A stretch of DNA of 64,000 nucleotides from Actinoallomurus oryzae (GTDB lineage: Bacteria > Actinomycetota > Actinomycetes > Streptosporangiales > Streptosporangiaceae), in contig NZ_BAABHF010000046.1 in assembly GCF_039541955.1 (NCBI RefSeq), positions 496,001 through 560,000 on the forward strand, in the 5' to 3' direction. Shown one piece after another: positions 8,176 to 17,234 of this stretch (its first letter is position 1; every line of letters begins with the position of its first letter). The notes beneath the pieces are model-generated. The model made no database searches, was not told the origin of the DNA, and saw only the letters and a list, made by a program, of their open reading frames with translations. Both the position numbers and the translations under genes were made by a program.

Positions 8176-9570
8176 TCAGGAGTCATGCACTTTCAGGGCG
8201 AACCACAGGTCATAGCGTGCCGACGGGCCGTTCAGCAGTGACCGTCCGACCAGTCCCTCGATGCGGGTCAGGCGCTTTCGCGCGCCGGGTGCCGAGATGC
8301 CGAGTGCCGCGGCGGTCGCCTCCAGGCGCGCGTCGTCGCCCAGCCACACGCGCAACGTCTCCAGGAGGGGCCGCGAAGCCAGCGGAGACAGCTGCATCTC
8401 GGCCCAGTGCCGTACGTCCGGGGTTCGGAGGATCGTCTCGAGGGGCGCCGCGACACCGATCCGTCCCCGGCCGTCGAGCACGCGCAGCGCGAGATGGAGC
8501 CTCGCCTGTGTTTCGAGGTCGTCCAGGTCGCGGCCGAGGAGCTCTTCGATGCGGCGGAGCCGGGCCGCCAGGGTGTTGCGGTGAATCTTCAGCTGCCGCG
8601 CCGCGCCGCCGTAGAAGTCGAGCCACGACCCGAGGGTGGCGGTCAGCTCCGCCGCGTCGGGATCCTGGACGCGGCTGGGCCGGTAGTCGTGAAGCGGTGC
8701 GAGCTCGCCCCGCGCCCACGCATGGCCACGGGGCCGGATCAGCGCGGCCAGGTCGCCTCTCGGGCTGAACACCGCGTAGTGCTCGGCGTTCCCGCGTGCG
8801 ACCGCGAGGGCATGGAACGCCTGCCCGTACCCCGACGCCATCTCCGGCAGCGGGACGGTGTCGCCGCGACCGACGGCCACGCCGCTCGACCGGGCGGCGT
8901 AGCGTCGCAGCATCCCCTCCATGACGCCGGCCGGCTCCGGGGCCGGGGCGAGCGCGATGACGTGCCCGGTGTAGATGGGACACCGTACGACCCACGCCCG
9001 GCCGCCGGACGCCCGGTCGCACTGGGCGGCCGACTCGTCCCTGCGCTCCGGCGGGCCTTCCACCACATAGACGCGGATCTCGTCGGCGAGGCTCGGTCCC
9101 ATGGTCTCGGCGACACGGCGGGCGGCCTGCAGCTCACCGACCAGGAGCAGATGGAGCACCGCCTCCCTGGCGTGCGCCTCCGCCTCGTCGAGCGCGTGCC
9201 GGCGGCGGCCGAGGTCCTCGGCGCGCCAGCGCAGCGCGAGCAGCCGCGACGCGTCGCCGATCACGGCCCGTGTCGCCGAGGAGAACGGCTCGGGCCGCGC
9301 GACGACGAGCACCGCGTCCCGTGTCCGCTCGCCGATCGCCTGGATGTGGACCACCCCGGTACCGATGTCCGCGGCGGCGGCGCGGGCCTCGCCGTTCACC
9401 ACGCGCTCGACGTCGGCCGAGGCCTGCTCGATGACGTCCTCGGGGAGCCCGGGGAACGCGTGCCGCGGCACGCCGGCCCGGTCGAGCAGGACCGCGGGGC
9501 CCGACACGCGCCGCGCCAGCCAGCGCAGGAGGCGTTCGAGGCCGTCCGGACGCGTCACCGCTCGCTGCAT
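8176..9570 (-). CDS. PucR-type regulator with two C-terminal helix-turn-helix domains
   Basis: This 464-residue transcription factor has a GAF/sensor-like N-terminal half. A PucR-type helix-turn-helix (around 325-365, IHRNTLAARLRRIEELLG) is followed by a second, similar helix-turn-helix close to the C-terminus (around 405-455, SAPGARKRLTRIEGLVG). Most PucR proteins have one. The gene converges on the kinase gene and its target is not evident. A perfect 17-bp palindrome lies 10 bp before the start codon, where it would overlap promoter or ribosome-binding sequence and suggests autoregulation. No good Shine-Dalgarno is visible for ATG 9570, so an internal GTG a few codons in is possible. Confidence 0.8.
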   Translation of the reverse strand: MQRAVTRPDGLERLLRWLARRVSGPAVLLDRAGVPRHAFPGLPEDVIEQASADVERVVNGEARAAAADIGTGVVHIQAIGERTRDAVLVVARPEPFSSATRAVIGDASRLLALRWRAEDLGRRRHALDEAEAHAREAVLHLLLVGELQAARRVAETMGPSLADEIRVYVVEGPPERRDESAAQCDRASGGRAWVVRCPIYTGHVIALAPAPEPAGVMEGMLRRYAARSSGVAVGRGDTVPLPEMASGYGQAFHALAVARGNAEHYAVFSPRGDLAALIRPRGHAWARGELAPLHDYRPSRVQDPDAAELTATLGSWLDFYGGAARQLKIHRNTLAARLRRIEELLGRDLDDLETQARLHLALRVLDGRGRIGVAAPLETILRTPDVRHWAEMQLSPLASRPLLETLRVWLGDDARLEATAAALGISAPGARKRLTRIEGLVGRSLLNGPSARYDLWFALKVHDS

Positions 9571-9579
9571 CTCCCGGTT

Positions 9580-9596
9580 GCCGAAAATTTTTCGGC
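9580..9596. promoter_or_regulatory. Perfect AT-rich palindrome before the PucR-type gene
   Basis: Arms GCCGAAAA and TTTTCGGC surround one central T, giving 8+1+8 perfect symmetry in otherwise GC-rich DNA. It lies 10 bp upstream of the regulator's start and is a candidate operator for that protein. Confidence 0.5.
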
Positions 9597-9964
9597 TTCT
9601 TCGACACGAACCCGGATCACAACCGGGACCGCAGGTTCAGCGCCCAATGAATCGCCGAGCGCGGCGCGGGTGCCACTCCCCTCACGCCGGTACGGGCAAG
9701 GGAAGAGGCACCCACGCGCCGCCCGCGGTCACCGGCCTCCGGAGTGCTTCAGGCCGTAGGCGTCGTACACGGTCTGGGCCACCGTGTCACCGGCGGCGTC
9801 GGCCGCGGTGCTGAACCGCCCCACCCCCGTGCCGGTCCTCACGCTCAGACCCGGTGAGGGCGCCGACCTGCGAGCGGCCATGAGCGGCGGTTCCAGGCCG
9901 GTTACAACGCCGCGCTGGTCGCCGCGGCCTCCGACTCCGGCACGCCGCCGTGACGGCGGGCACC
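9597..9964. other. Intergenic stretch without a confident gene
   Basis: Between two minus-strand genes, no complete gene is convincing. A minus-strand segment near 9729-9830 translates into a protein-like tail (ADAAGDTVAQTVYDAYGLK) and may be the relic of a lost gene; I cannot name the family. Confidence 0.35.
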
Positions 9965-11071
9965 TCACCCTGACGGCCGGCATGGGTGGCCGATCTCCAC
10001 GTGCGCGATGCCCTCGTCCAGGAAGACGGCGAGGTCGTGGGCTTCTTCGCCGACGGCTTCTCGCTCCGCGGCGGTGAGGAGCCGCAGCGGCGTGACGTGA
10101 AGCCGCTGGTCGCGCACGGCCCAGGTGGCGGCGACGCGGCCGTCGACGAGCACGACGCGTTCGCCCGCGACGGACAGACCGCGGTGGGCGTCGTCGATGA
10201 TGCGGCCGCGGTCGTGGTGGCCGAGGATCGCGTTGTCGAAGGCTGGGAGGAACCGGACCGGGGCGGGTGTGTCCGGGGACGGGCGCGGTGCGTCGGGCAG
10301 GTCGAGGAGTTCGCGTCCGCGTTCGTCGCGGAAGGTGACGAGCTGCTCGCGGATGGCCGTGACGGCGGCGGGAAGGCCGGCGAGACCGCACCAGGCGCGG
10401 ACGTCGGCGGTCGCCGCGGGCCCGTAGGCGGCGAGGTAGCGCCGCACCAGTCGCTGCCCGACCGGATCGTCCGCCTCGGCGGAGAGCGGGGCGATCTCAC
10501 GCCCGATCCAGCCGGCCAGGGGCAGATTCCGTACGCCGGCCTTCGTGTGCCACAACCCGCGCGGCGGGAGCTGGGCCATCGGGATGAGGGCCGCGACGAG
10601 GAGCTCGCCCAGGGCACGGCGTGGCGGCCCGGGCCAGCGGTCTCCGAGTGCCTGGACGAGGTCGGCCATGGTGCGCGGCCGGTGGTCGGCCATGACCGCC
10701 CGGCCGGCCGCGGCGACCTCCTCCAGGTCGATTCCGGCGAGTTCGCGCCGGTAGGTGGCCGTGACCCGCTGACGCAGCATGGCGTCGTGGCGGGCCCGCC
10801 AGGCCAGTGCGTCGTCGGCGGTGACCAGGTGGACGGTGCGGCGCATCAGGTGCGTGCGGACGACCGTACGGTCCGTCAGCGCCCCGTCCAGCTCCTCGGG
10901 CTTGAAGGCGCGCAGCCTGGACCACAGGCCGATGAAGGGTTCCTGCGGTTCTTGCGCCTGCATGCCGCACAGGTGCGCCACGGCGTCGCGGACCGGCGCG
11001 TCCGCGCGCTCGAGCAGGTACTGGCGGGCGAGGGTCGCGCGGTTGAGGGCGCCTGCGCCGAGGACGGTCAT
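9965..11071 (-). CDS. AlkZ/HTH_42-family DNA glycosylase-like winged-helix protein
   Basis: This 368-residue protein belongs to the winged-helix DNA-binding family (HTH_42) that includes AlkZ and YcaQ. Those enzymes excise bulky or crosslinked alkylated bases and protect some antibiotic producers from self-damage. The catalytic Q-x-Q motif of AlkZ (Q37/Q39 there) is matched by Q38-A-Q40 in GMQAQEP, at the same distance from the N-terminus, so glycosylase activity is plausible. The VOC gene ends 25 bp upstream on the same strand, suggesting co-transcription. No biosynthetic cluster is adjacent, so a general genome-protection role is as likely as self-resistance. Confidence 0.8.
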   Translation of the reverse strand: MTVLGAGALNRATLARQYLLERADAPVRDAVAHLCGMQAQEPQEPFIGLWSRLRAFKPEELDGALTDRTVVRTHLMRRTVHLVTADDALAWRARHDAMLRQRVTATYRRELAGIDLEEVAAAGRAVMADHRPRTMADLVQALGDRWPGPPRRALGELLVAALIPMAQLPPRGLWHTKAGVRNLPLAGWIGREIAPLSAEADDPVGQRLVRRYLAAYGPAATADVRAWCGLAGLPAAVTAIREQLVTFRDERGRELLDLPDAPRPSPDTPAPVRFLPAFDNAILGHHDRGRIIDDAHRGLSVAGERVVLVDGRVAATWAVRDQRLHVTPLRLLTAAEREAVGEEAHDLAVFLDEGIAHVEIGHPCRPSG

Positions 11072-11096
11072 GGCTGCTCGTCCATCGCCTGGTGGA

Positions 11097-11504
11097 TCAT
11101 GCGACGTCGAGGACCCAGGTCACGCCGAAGCGGTCGGTGAGCATGCCGTACAGAGGTGCCCACTGCGCCGCGTCCAGGGGGCGTACCACCGTCGATCCCT
11201 CCGCCAGCCTGTGCCACAGCGCGCTGATCTCGTCGGCGTCATCGCCGCGCACGGAGACGAAGAACGGGTTCTCCCCCTGGTTCCAGGGCAGGTGGGAGGG
11301 CACGTCGTACGCCATGACGTGGAAACCGTCGTCGCCGGCGACCTCACCCCACATCACCCAGTCCGCCTCGTTCTCGTTCCGCACGTCGCCGGCGTCCTTG
11401 TACGTGACGGCGACGACGCGTCCGCCGAAGACGGACCGGTAGAAGTCCAGCGCGTCACGCGCGGCACCCCGGAAGTTCAGGTGGGTGGTGGTGGTGACGG
11501 ACAT
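11097..11504 (-). CDS. PhnB-like VOC-fold protein
   Basis: This 135-residue protein of the vicinal oxygen chelate superfamily is of the PhnB/YjdN type. It opens with HLNFRGAARDALDFYRSVFGG, the usual first beta-alpha unit, and ends with FGVTWVLDV. Members of this subgroup often lack a defined enzyme activity. It stands first in a two-gene unit with the glycosylase-like gene and is divergent from a WYL regulator 157 bp away, which may control it. Confidence 0.85.
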   Translation of the reverse strand: MSVTTTTHLNFRGAARDALDFYRSVFGGRVVAVTYKDAGDVRNENEADWVMWGEVAGDDGFHVMAYDVPSHLPWNQGENPFFVSVRGDDADEISALWHRLAEGSTVVRPLDAAQWAPLYGMLTDRFGVTWVLDVA

Positions 11505-11661
11505 GTCTCTGCTCCTGGCTCTTGTGTTCGACGGACGTGTGCCGCTGCCACGACAGAGCCCACGGGCGCGGCGACCCGTCGCCGGGGGCGATGCCCCTCG
11601 GTGGCTCTGGTGGCCACCATCGCAGGAGTAGCGGACAGGTCGTGTCCTGTACCGACGCAGA

Positions 11662-12660
11662 ATGGTGAGCGTGCAGAAAACGTCCTCGCGGCTGCTCGCG
11701 CTGCTCTCGCTGCTTCAGACGCGTCGTGACCGGTCCGGTGAGGAGCTCGCCGAGCGGCTCGACGTCACCCCGCGGACCGTACGCCGCGACGTCGATCGCC
11801 TGCGGGAACTCGGATACCCGATCACGGCTTTCAAGGGGCCCTCCGGCGGTTATCGGCTGGACGCCGGCTCTCAGCTGCCCCCACTGCTGTTCGACGACGG
11901 CCAGGCCGTCGCCCTGGCCGTCGCACTCCAGACCGCGGCCACCGACACCACGATCGGCGAAGACGCCACCCGGGCCCTGTCCACCGTCCGGCAGGTCATG
12001 CCGCCCCGTCTGCGTCACCGCATCGACCTGCTGCGGATCACCGCCGTCCAGCCACCGGCGAACGACAACGCCTCACCGAACGACAACGCCTCACCGGGCG
12101 ATACGCGGCTGCTCATGGACCTGAGCAACGCCATCCACGCCCGTGTGGAGCTTCGCTTCGACTACGACCAGGGACACCCCGCCGCTGAGCGACCTCGCAG
12201 AACGCAGCCCCACCACCTGGTCACCTGGCAGGGCCGCTGGTACCTCATCGCCTGGGACCTCGACCGCGACGACTGGCGCACCTTCCGCGCCGACCGCGTA
12301 CGCCCCCGCACGCCCACCGGCCCGCGCTTCACCCCGCGCGAGCTCCCCGGAGGCGACGTGTCCGCCTTCGTCACCGGCCGCTTCCGCGGCACCGACGGCA
12401 CCACCACCGACTGGCCCTGCCGCGGCGAAGTCGTCCTCAACCTCCCCGCCACGGCCGTGGCCCCCTTCGCCCGGGACGGAATCGTCGAAGAACTCGGCCC
12501 CGACCGCTGCCGGCTCACTCTCGGCTCCTGGTCATGGACCGGCCTGGCCGCCGCGATCGGCCGCTTCGACACCGACATCGAGGTCATCGGCCCGCCGCAG
12601 CTGACCACCGCGTTCGCGCGCCTCGCCGAGCGCTACGCCAACGCCGCACGGCGCTCCTGA
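11662..12660 (+). CDS. YafY-type transcriptional regulator with WYL domain
   Basis: This 332-residue regulator has an N-terminal DeoR-like winged helix (about 8-60, with TPRTVRRDVDRLRELGY). A central WYL domain (about 150-215, with W-Y-L in GRWYLIAWD) and a C-terminal extension (WCX) follow. WYL domains sense ligands, often nucleotides or nucleic acid. The gene is divergent from the VOC/glycosylase pair, the likely target. In the linker an 18-bp unit is repeated exactly (12,061-12,078 and 12,079-12,096), giving NDNASP twice: a recent in-frame duplication. The start could also be one of two in-frame GTG codons just downstream. Confidence 0.87.
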   Translation: MVSVQKTSSRLLALLSLLQTRRDRSGEELAERLDVTPRTVRRDVDRLRELGYPITAFKGPSGGYRLDAGSQLPPLLFDDGQAVALAVALQTAATDTTIGEDATRALSTVRQVMPPRLRHRIDLLRITAVQPPANDNASPNDNASPGDTRLLMDLSNAIHARVELRFDYDQGHPAAERPRRTQPHHLVTWQGRWYLIAWDLDRDDWRTFRADRVRPRTPTGPRFTPRELPGGDVSAFVTGRFRGTDGTTTDWPCRGEVVLNLPATAVAPFARDGIVEELGPDRCRLTLGSWSWTGLAAAIGRFDTDIEVIGPPQLTTAFARLAERYANAARRS

Positions 12661-12664
12661 GGCG

Positions 12665-14137
12665 TCACAGGCGGCCCTCCCACTGCTCGACGGTGGCTCG
12701 GGCGCCGACGCTGTGGAGACTGTCGAGGGCCTTGACGTACGGCTCGACGAAGGCGGGCTGATGACGGAGGTCGCCGAACAGCGTCTCGTCCTCGAGGAAG
12801 GCCAGGGGGTCGGTGCGTTGGCGAGCCGCCCGGTTCGTCAGGTCGGTTCGACGCCGGTCGACCACGTCGATCCGCTCGCCCCGTTCGTCGACTCCTTGCG
12901 CGTACGTGGCCCAGCCCGCGACCACCAGGGCGGACCGCCGGACATCCTCGCCCGCCGCCAGGCGGGCATGGACGACGGGCAGGAGGAACTTGGGGATGCG
13001 GTCGGAGGCGTCGGCGCACAGCCGGGCCAGGGTGTCGCTGATCTCCGGGTTGGAGAAGCGTTCGATGAGCTGCGTCTTGTACGCGGGCAGGTCGACGCCG
13101 GGCACCGGCTCGAGCGTCGGGGTCGCCTCCTCTTCCATGTAGGCGCGGACGAACCGGACGAACGAGGGGTCGCGGCAGACCTCGTGCGCGAATCGGTACC
13201 CGGCCAGATAGCCGAGGTGGCAGAGCGCCTGGTGACCGGCGTTGAGGAGGCGAAGCTTCATCAGCTCGTACGGCTCGACGTCATCGACGAACTGAACGCC
13301 GACGCGCTCGAGCGCGGGCCGGCCGGAAGGGAAGCGGTCTTCGACGACCCACTGGCAGAACGGCTCACACACCACGGGCCAGGAGTCCTCGACGCCGAAC
13401 TCCTCAAAGAGCCGCCGCCGGTCGAGGTCGGAGGTGATCGGGGTGATGCGGTCGACCATCGAACCGGGGAAGCTGACCTCCCGGTTGATCCACTCGCCCA
13501 GACCCTCGTCCTTGAGGCCGGCGAAGGCGCTGAGCGTCCGCTGCGCGACCCGGCCGTTCTGGGGGAGGTTGTCGCACGACATGATGGTGAACGGCTCGAT
13601 GCCGGCTGCCCGGCGCCGGGCGAGGGCCTCGGTCAGGAAGCCGAACGTCGAGGTCGGCCGTGCGCCGTCGCGCACTTCGGCGAGCACGGCCGCATCGGCT
13701 TCGAACTCGCCCGTGCTCTGGTTCAGGTGGTAGCCACCCTCGGTGATCGTCAACGAGACGATCCGGGTGGCGGGATCGGTGAGGGCCGTGAGCACCGCTT
13801 CGGGGTCATCCGGCGCGAACAGGTAATCGATCATCGACCCGATGACCCGGGGGCGGGGAGGCCGGTCCGCCTCCTTCTCCACCAGCGTGTAAAGGGTGGA
13901 CTGTCCGCGCAGCGCGTCACGCATCGGCTCGTCCTCGGGACGAACGCCCACCCCGACGATGGCGAACCCGCCGGCGCCTGACTCACGGAACAGGGCATCG
14001 AGATACATCGCCTGGTGCGCGCGGTGGAATCCTCCCACCCCGAGGTGGACGATCCCGGCGCGAAGCTTCGACCGGCCGTAACCGGGCACGGGGACACGCG
14101 CCGCGATGGCGGACAGGTTGGCGGGGGTGAGCTTCAT
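12665..14137 (-). CDS. Mannitol/fructuronate-type long-chain polyol dehydrogenase
   Basis: This 490-residue NAD-dependent dehydrogenase of the mannitol 2-dehydrogenase/fructuronate reductase family oxidises sugar alcohols or reduces uronates in the cytosol. The N-terminal nucleotide motif is GVGGFHRAH (about 30-38). The catalytic Lys-Asn-His pattern K-x4-N-x2-H appears in KLRLLNAGHQ (about 291-300). Its ATG overlaps the stop of the PfkB-type kinase as ATGA, so translation is coupled. It is the last gene of the sugar-import operon; import, oxidation to a ketose and phosphorylation make a coherent polyol pathway. Substrate (mannitol, arabitol, sorbitol) cannot be fixed. Confidence 0.9.
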   Translation of the reverse strand: MKLTPANLSAIAARVPVPGYGRSKLRAGIVHLGVGGFHRAHQAMYLDALFRESGAGGFAIVGVGVRPEDEPMRDALRGQSTLYTLVEKEADRPPRPRVIGSMIDYLFAPDDPEAVLTALTDPATRIVSLTITEGGYHLNQSTGEFEADAAVLAEVRDGARPTSTFGFLTEALARRRAAGIEPFTIMSCDNLPQNGRVAQRTLSAFAGLKDEGLGEWINREVSFPGSMVDRITPITSDLDRRRLFEEFGVEDSWPVVCEPFCQWVVEDRFPSGRPALERVGVQFVDDVEPYELMKLRLLNAGHQALCHLGYLAGYRFAHEVCRDPSFVRFVRAYMEEEATPTLEPVPGVDLPAYKTQLIERFSNPEISDTLARLCADASDRIPKFLLPVVHARLAAGEDVRRSALVVAGWATYAQGVDERGERIDVVDRRRTDLTNRAARQRTDPLAFLEDETLFGDLRHQPAFVEPYVKALDSLHSVGARATVEQWEGRL

Positions 14138-15135
14138 CTGGTCTCCAGAGCCGTTGAGGCCGGCCGGCCGGGGTGGGGGACTGCGGGCCCGAGCTGTGAC
14201 AGACGCGGCGGGTCCGCCCCGCGCCGTGTCACCGTGATCCCGGCGGTCAGGGCGGCGAACGCACCGATGGTCCGCAACGTGTCGTCGGGAAGCCCGCCGG
14301 GCCCGCGCAGCGTGTTCGTGAGATCCAGCTCGAGGATCTTGTAGAGCAGCCCGGCCGTGTAGGCGTCACCGGCACCGATCGTGTCCACCACCCGCGCGGG
14401 GGCCGAGGGAACCCGAACCCGGCGACCGCCGGAGGCCAGCAGGGAGCCATCGGCTCCGGCGGTCAGCCCGACGAGTGACACGCCGAGTCCCAGCAGCTTC
14501 CCGACCAGTTCCCCGGGGGAGAGGCCGGGGTAGAGCCAGGACGCGTCCTCATCGCTGAGCTTCACGATGTCGGCATGCGCGAAGAGGTCCTCGAAGAGCC
14601 TCCGGACCTCCTGCCGCGGCGGCAGCAGCGAGGGCCGGATGTTCGGGTCGATGCTCACCACGGCCCCGCGCCGTCGTGCGGCTGTCAGGATCTGTCTCAC
14701 GCGGCCGGCGCCGGGCTCCAGGAAGAGCGCCAGCGAGCCGGCGTGCAGGAGGCCGGCCTCGGCGACCGGAACGTCCGCGCGCAGGTTCCACGTGAAATCC
14801 AGGTCGTAGGCCGCCGAGCCGTCGGCCGCCAGCTTCGCGGTGGCCACCGGTGTGCCGGCTCCGACCGGCCCCGCCGACACGACCTCCGCGCCCGCGTCGT
14901 GGAGGTGAGCGAGGATCTGATCCCCGTGGCCGTCCGACCCGAGCGCCGTCACGAACTGGACGGGCACCGTGAGCCGTCCGAGCGCGACGGCGACGTTGAG
15001 GGAGGATCCACCAGGCGTCACCGACCTCGTCCCGGCGGGATCGGCGACCACGTCCACGACCGACTCACCGATCACGACGATGGCCGGCGGCCGCCGTGTC
15101 GTCTCATCGCCGGCTCCCAACGGAATCGGCGTCAT
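14134..15135 (-). CDS. PfkB-family sugar kinase (fructokinase-like)
   Basis: This 333-residue ribokinase-fold kinase transfers phosphate from ATP to a sugar, probably the ketose made by the neighbouring dehydrogenase. The family N-terminal motif GGSSLNVAVALGRL (about 43-56) and the catalytic DTIGAGDAYTAG signature (about 258-269, catalytic Asp in GAGD) are intact, and length is standard. Both ends overlap neighbours by ATGA: its start with the esterase stop, its stop with the dehydrogenase start. This indicates strict co-expression. Confidence 0.92.
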   Translation of the reverse strand: MTPIPLGAGDETTRRPPAIVVIGESVVDVVADPAGTRSVTPGGSSLNVAVALGRLTVPVQFVTALGSDGHGDQILAHLHDAGAEVVSAGPVGAGTPVATAKLAADGSAAYDLDFTWNLRADVPVAEAGLLHAGSLALFLEPGAGRVRQILTAARRRGAVVSIDPNIRPSLLPPRQEVRRLFEDLFAHADIVKLSDEDASWLYPGLSPGELVGKLLGLGVSLVGLTAGADGSLLASGGRRVRVPSAPARVVDTIGAGDAYTAGLLYKILELDLTNTLRGPGGLPDDTLRTIGAFAALTAGITVTRRGADPPRLSQLGPAVPHPGRPASTALETR

Positions 15136-16130
15136 GCCGTGGCGTCCTCACTGGGTGCCAGGCCGAGCCGCCGCTTCCGGGCCGAGGTCCCGAAGTGCAG
15201 ATCGAGTGCGGCGAGAGCGTCGTTGAGCGCGTCGAGAGCGGCAGGGACCCGGCCGGCCATGTCGACGAAGCCGTGCACGAGAGCCGGGAACGACAGATAG
15301 GTCGTCGCGACGTCCGCCTCGACGAGCCGGCGCGCGTAAGCCATTCCTTCGTCGTGAAGGGGGTCGAAACCCGCCGTGACCAGAACGGTGGGAGGCATCC
15401 CGGCGAGATCCGTCAGCGCCGCCGGCGTGGCCCGAGGGTCGGATGCGTGCTCGGGATCGCTGAGGTAGCAGGACCAGTAGTACGCCATGTCGGCCTTGGT
15501 GAGGATGTAGCCCTCCGCCATCCGGCTCATCGAATCGCTCGCCATCGACGGGTCCAACGCCGGGTAGAGGAGCAACTGGGCGTCGACCCGCATGTCGTGC
15601 CGATGCCGGCTTTCGGCGGCAAGCGCTCCCACGAGATTCGCTCCGGCGCTGTCCCCGATGGCCGCGATCCGGGCGTCAGGATGCTTCTTCCCCAGTTCGG
15701 CGAGTACGGCGGCGCAGTCGTCGTACGCGGCCGGAAAGGCGTTCTCCGGTGCGAGCCGGTAGTCGGCGGAGACCACCCGCGCGCGAAGCCGGCGGGCGGC
15801 GCTTCGTGCCAGGAAATCGGCACTGTCCAGGTCACCGACGACCCAGCCTCCTCCGTGCACGTAGAGCACCACCCGGTCCGGCATCATGATCGACTCTTCG
15901 GTGTCATAGATCCGGATGGGGACGGCGCGTGCACCGTCGAGCACCCGCTCATCGCGGACGGACGCCACCTCGGGGGCCGTTCGATCACCGCCGAGAATCG
16001 CGCGCAGGACGGCGAACCAGGACCGGGCCTGTTCCGGCGTGAGGTCGTTGAGGCCCTCGGCGCCGGGCTCACCGAGCGCATCCAGCTCGGAGATCACATG
16101 ACGGACGGCAGGGTCCAGGGACTGATGCAT
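15132..16130 (-). CDS. Hormone-sensitive-lipase-family esterase in the sugar operon
   Basis: This 332-residue alpha/beta hydrolase has the oxyanion motif HGGGW (about 91-95) and the nucleophile elbow GDSAGA (about 164-169). A D...H pair follows in the last third (DPLHDEG and LVHGFVDM). These features define the HSL (GDXG) esterase family. Its position between the ABC permease and the kinase, with a 4-bp overlap to the latter, implies that the imported compound is an esterified or acylated sugar alcohol, or that acyl groups are removed before catabolism; that is inference. Confidence 0.9.
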   Translation of the reverse strand: MHQSLDPAVRHVISELDALGEPGAEGLNDLTPEQARSWFAVLRAILGGDRTAPEVASVRDERVLDGARAVPIRIYDTEESIMMPDRVVLYVHGGGWVVGDLDSADFLARSAARRLRARVVSADYRLAPENAFPAAYDDCAAVLAELGKKHPDARIAAIGDSAGANLVGALAAESRHRHDMRVDAQLLLYPALDPSMASDSMSRMAEGYILTKADMAYYWSCYLSDPEHASDPRATPAALTDLAGMPPTVLVTAGFDPLHDEGMAYARRLVEADVATTYLSFPALVHGFVDMAGRVPAALDALNDALAALDLHFGTSARKRRLGLAPSEDATA

Positions 16131-16208
16131 GAAGGAACCACTTTCACTACCGCGGGCGGGCAGGCGTGCCGGCGCGCATCAGCGCCGGTCGGAGGACACG
16201 AGGCGAAA

Positions 16209-17234
16209 TCAGCGCTTGAGGGAGAACATCCGTCCTCGTCGTACGCTGTCGGCGGCAACGGCGAAGACCAGGATCCCGCCGATGATCATGTTGGAATAGA
16301 GGGCGTCGATGCCCGCGACCGCGAGTGCGTTGTCGATCTCGGCGAACAGGATCGCGCCGAGAGCGGTGCCGGTGATCGTCCCGATGCCGCCGAACAGGCT
16401 GGTGCCGCCGATGAGTACGGCGCTGATCGCCGTCAGGGTCACCGACGTTCCGCCGGCGCTGACCTGCCCGCTGCCGGTGCGAGCGGCGTAGACGATGCCC
16501 GCGAACGCCGCGAGGGCACCGGCTCCGACATAGAGCCAGGCGTCAAGGCGCCGGACCGGAATGCCGTTCTCGGTGGCCGCCAGCCGGTTGCCTCCCAGGG
16601 ACCGCACGTTGTATCCGAAGCGGGTGCGTTCAAGGACGAGGTGATAGGCGATGCCCACCAGGATCCCCGCGATGATGACGTTCGGTACGCCGAGGGTCGA
16701 GCCGGTGCCCAGCGAGTTGAACTGCGTCGGAAGCGGCGCGATGTCGATGCCGTGGGTGAAGAGGATGACCACCCCGCTCATGAAGTAGAAGGTGCCGAGC
16801 GTGGTGATGATCGGTGGCACCCGGAGGCGGTCGATGGTGACCGCGTTCAACCCGCCGATCACCGCGCCGACCGCGATGCCGAGGACTATCGCCAGCGGCC
16901 AGATGATGCCGTGGGTCATGAAGTACGCCGCCGAGACCCCGCCGAGCGTGAAGACCGAGCCCACCGAGAAGTCGAAGCCTCCGCCGATGGTCACGAGAGT
17001 GAGCGGGCACGCCACGATGAAGGTCACGACCGCGGCGCGGATGACCTGGAGGAGGTTGTCCGACGCGCCGAAGGAGGAGTTGCGCAGCGTGGCGAGCACG
17101 CCGACCAGGATCAGGACGCCGATCAGGGTCAGCTCCTGCCGGGCCAGCAGCCGCCGGCCGAGGCTCAGCTTGGTGATCGGCGTGTCGGTGGTTCCCGGCG
17201 CCATCGTCTTCGACGCACCGCCGCTGACGGTCAT
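16209..17234 (-). CDS. Ribose/fructose-type ABC permease
   Basis: This 341-residue integral membrane permease of the RbsC/FrcC family has about nine hydrophobic segments. The conserved FAGIVYAARTGS and GGTSLFGGIGT regions lie near 240-295. I placed the start at ATG 17234, which overlaps the ATPase stop as ATGA; a much longer reading frame upstream is a shadow of the ATPase gene. It forms the channel for the sugar delivered by the binding lipoprotein. The gap to the esterase is only 78 bp. Confidence 0.92.
   Translation of the reverse strand: MTVSGGASKTMAPGTTDTPITKLSLGRRLLARQELTLIGVLILVGVLATLRNSSFGASDNLLQVIRAAVVTFIVACPLTLVTIGGGFDFSVGSVFTLGGVSAAYFMTHGIIWPLAIVLGIAVGAVIGGLNAVTIDRLRVPPIITTLGTFYFMSGVVILFTHGIDIAPLPTQFNSLGTGSTLGVPNVIIAGILVGIAYHLVLERTRFGYNVRSLGGNRLAATENGIPVRRLDAWLYVGAGALAAFAGIVYAARTGSGQVSAGGTSVTLTAISAVLIGGTSLFGGIGTITGTALGAILFAEIDNALAVAGIDALYSNMIIGGILVFAVAADSVRRGRMFSLKR

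Noticed and set aside
12061..12096. CRISPR-like repeat
   Set aside because: Only two directly adjacent 18-bp units without spacers, inside a coding frame. No CRISPR array or cas gene was seen anywhere in the window.
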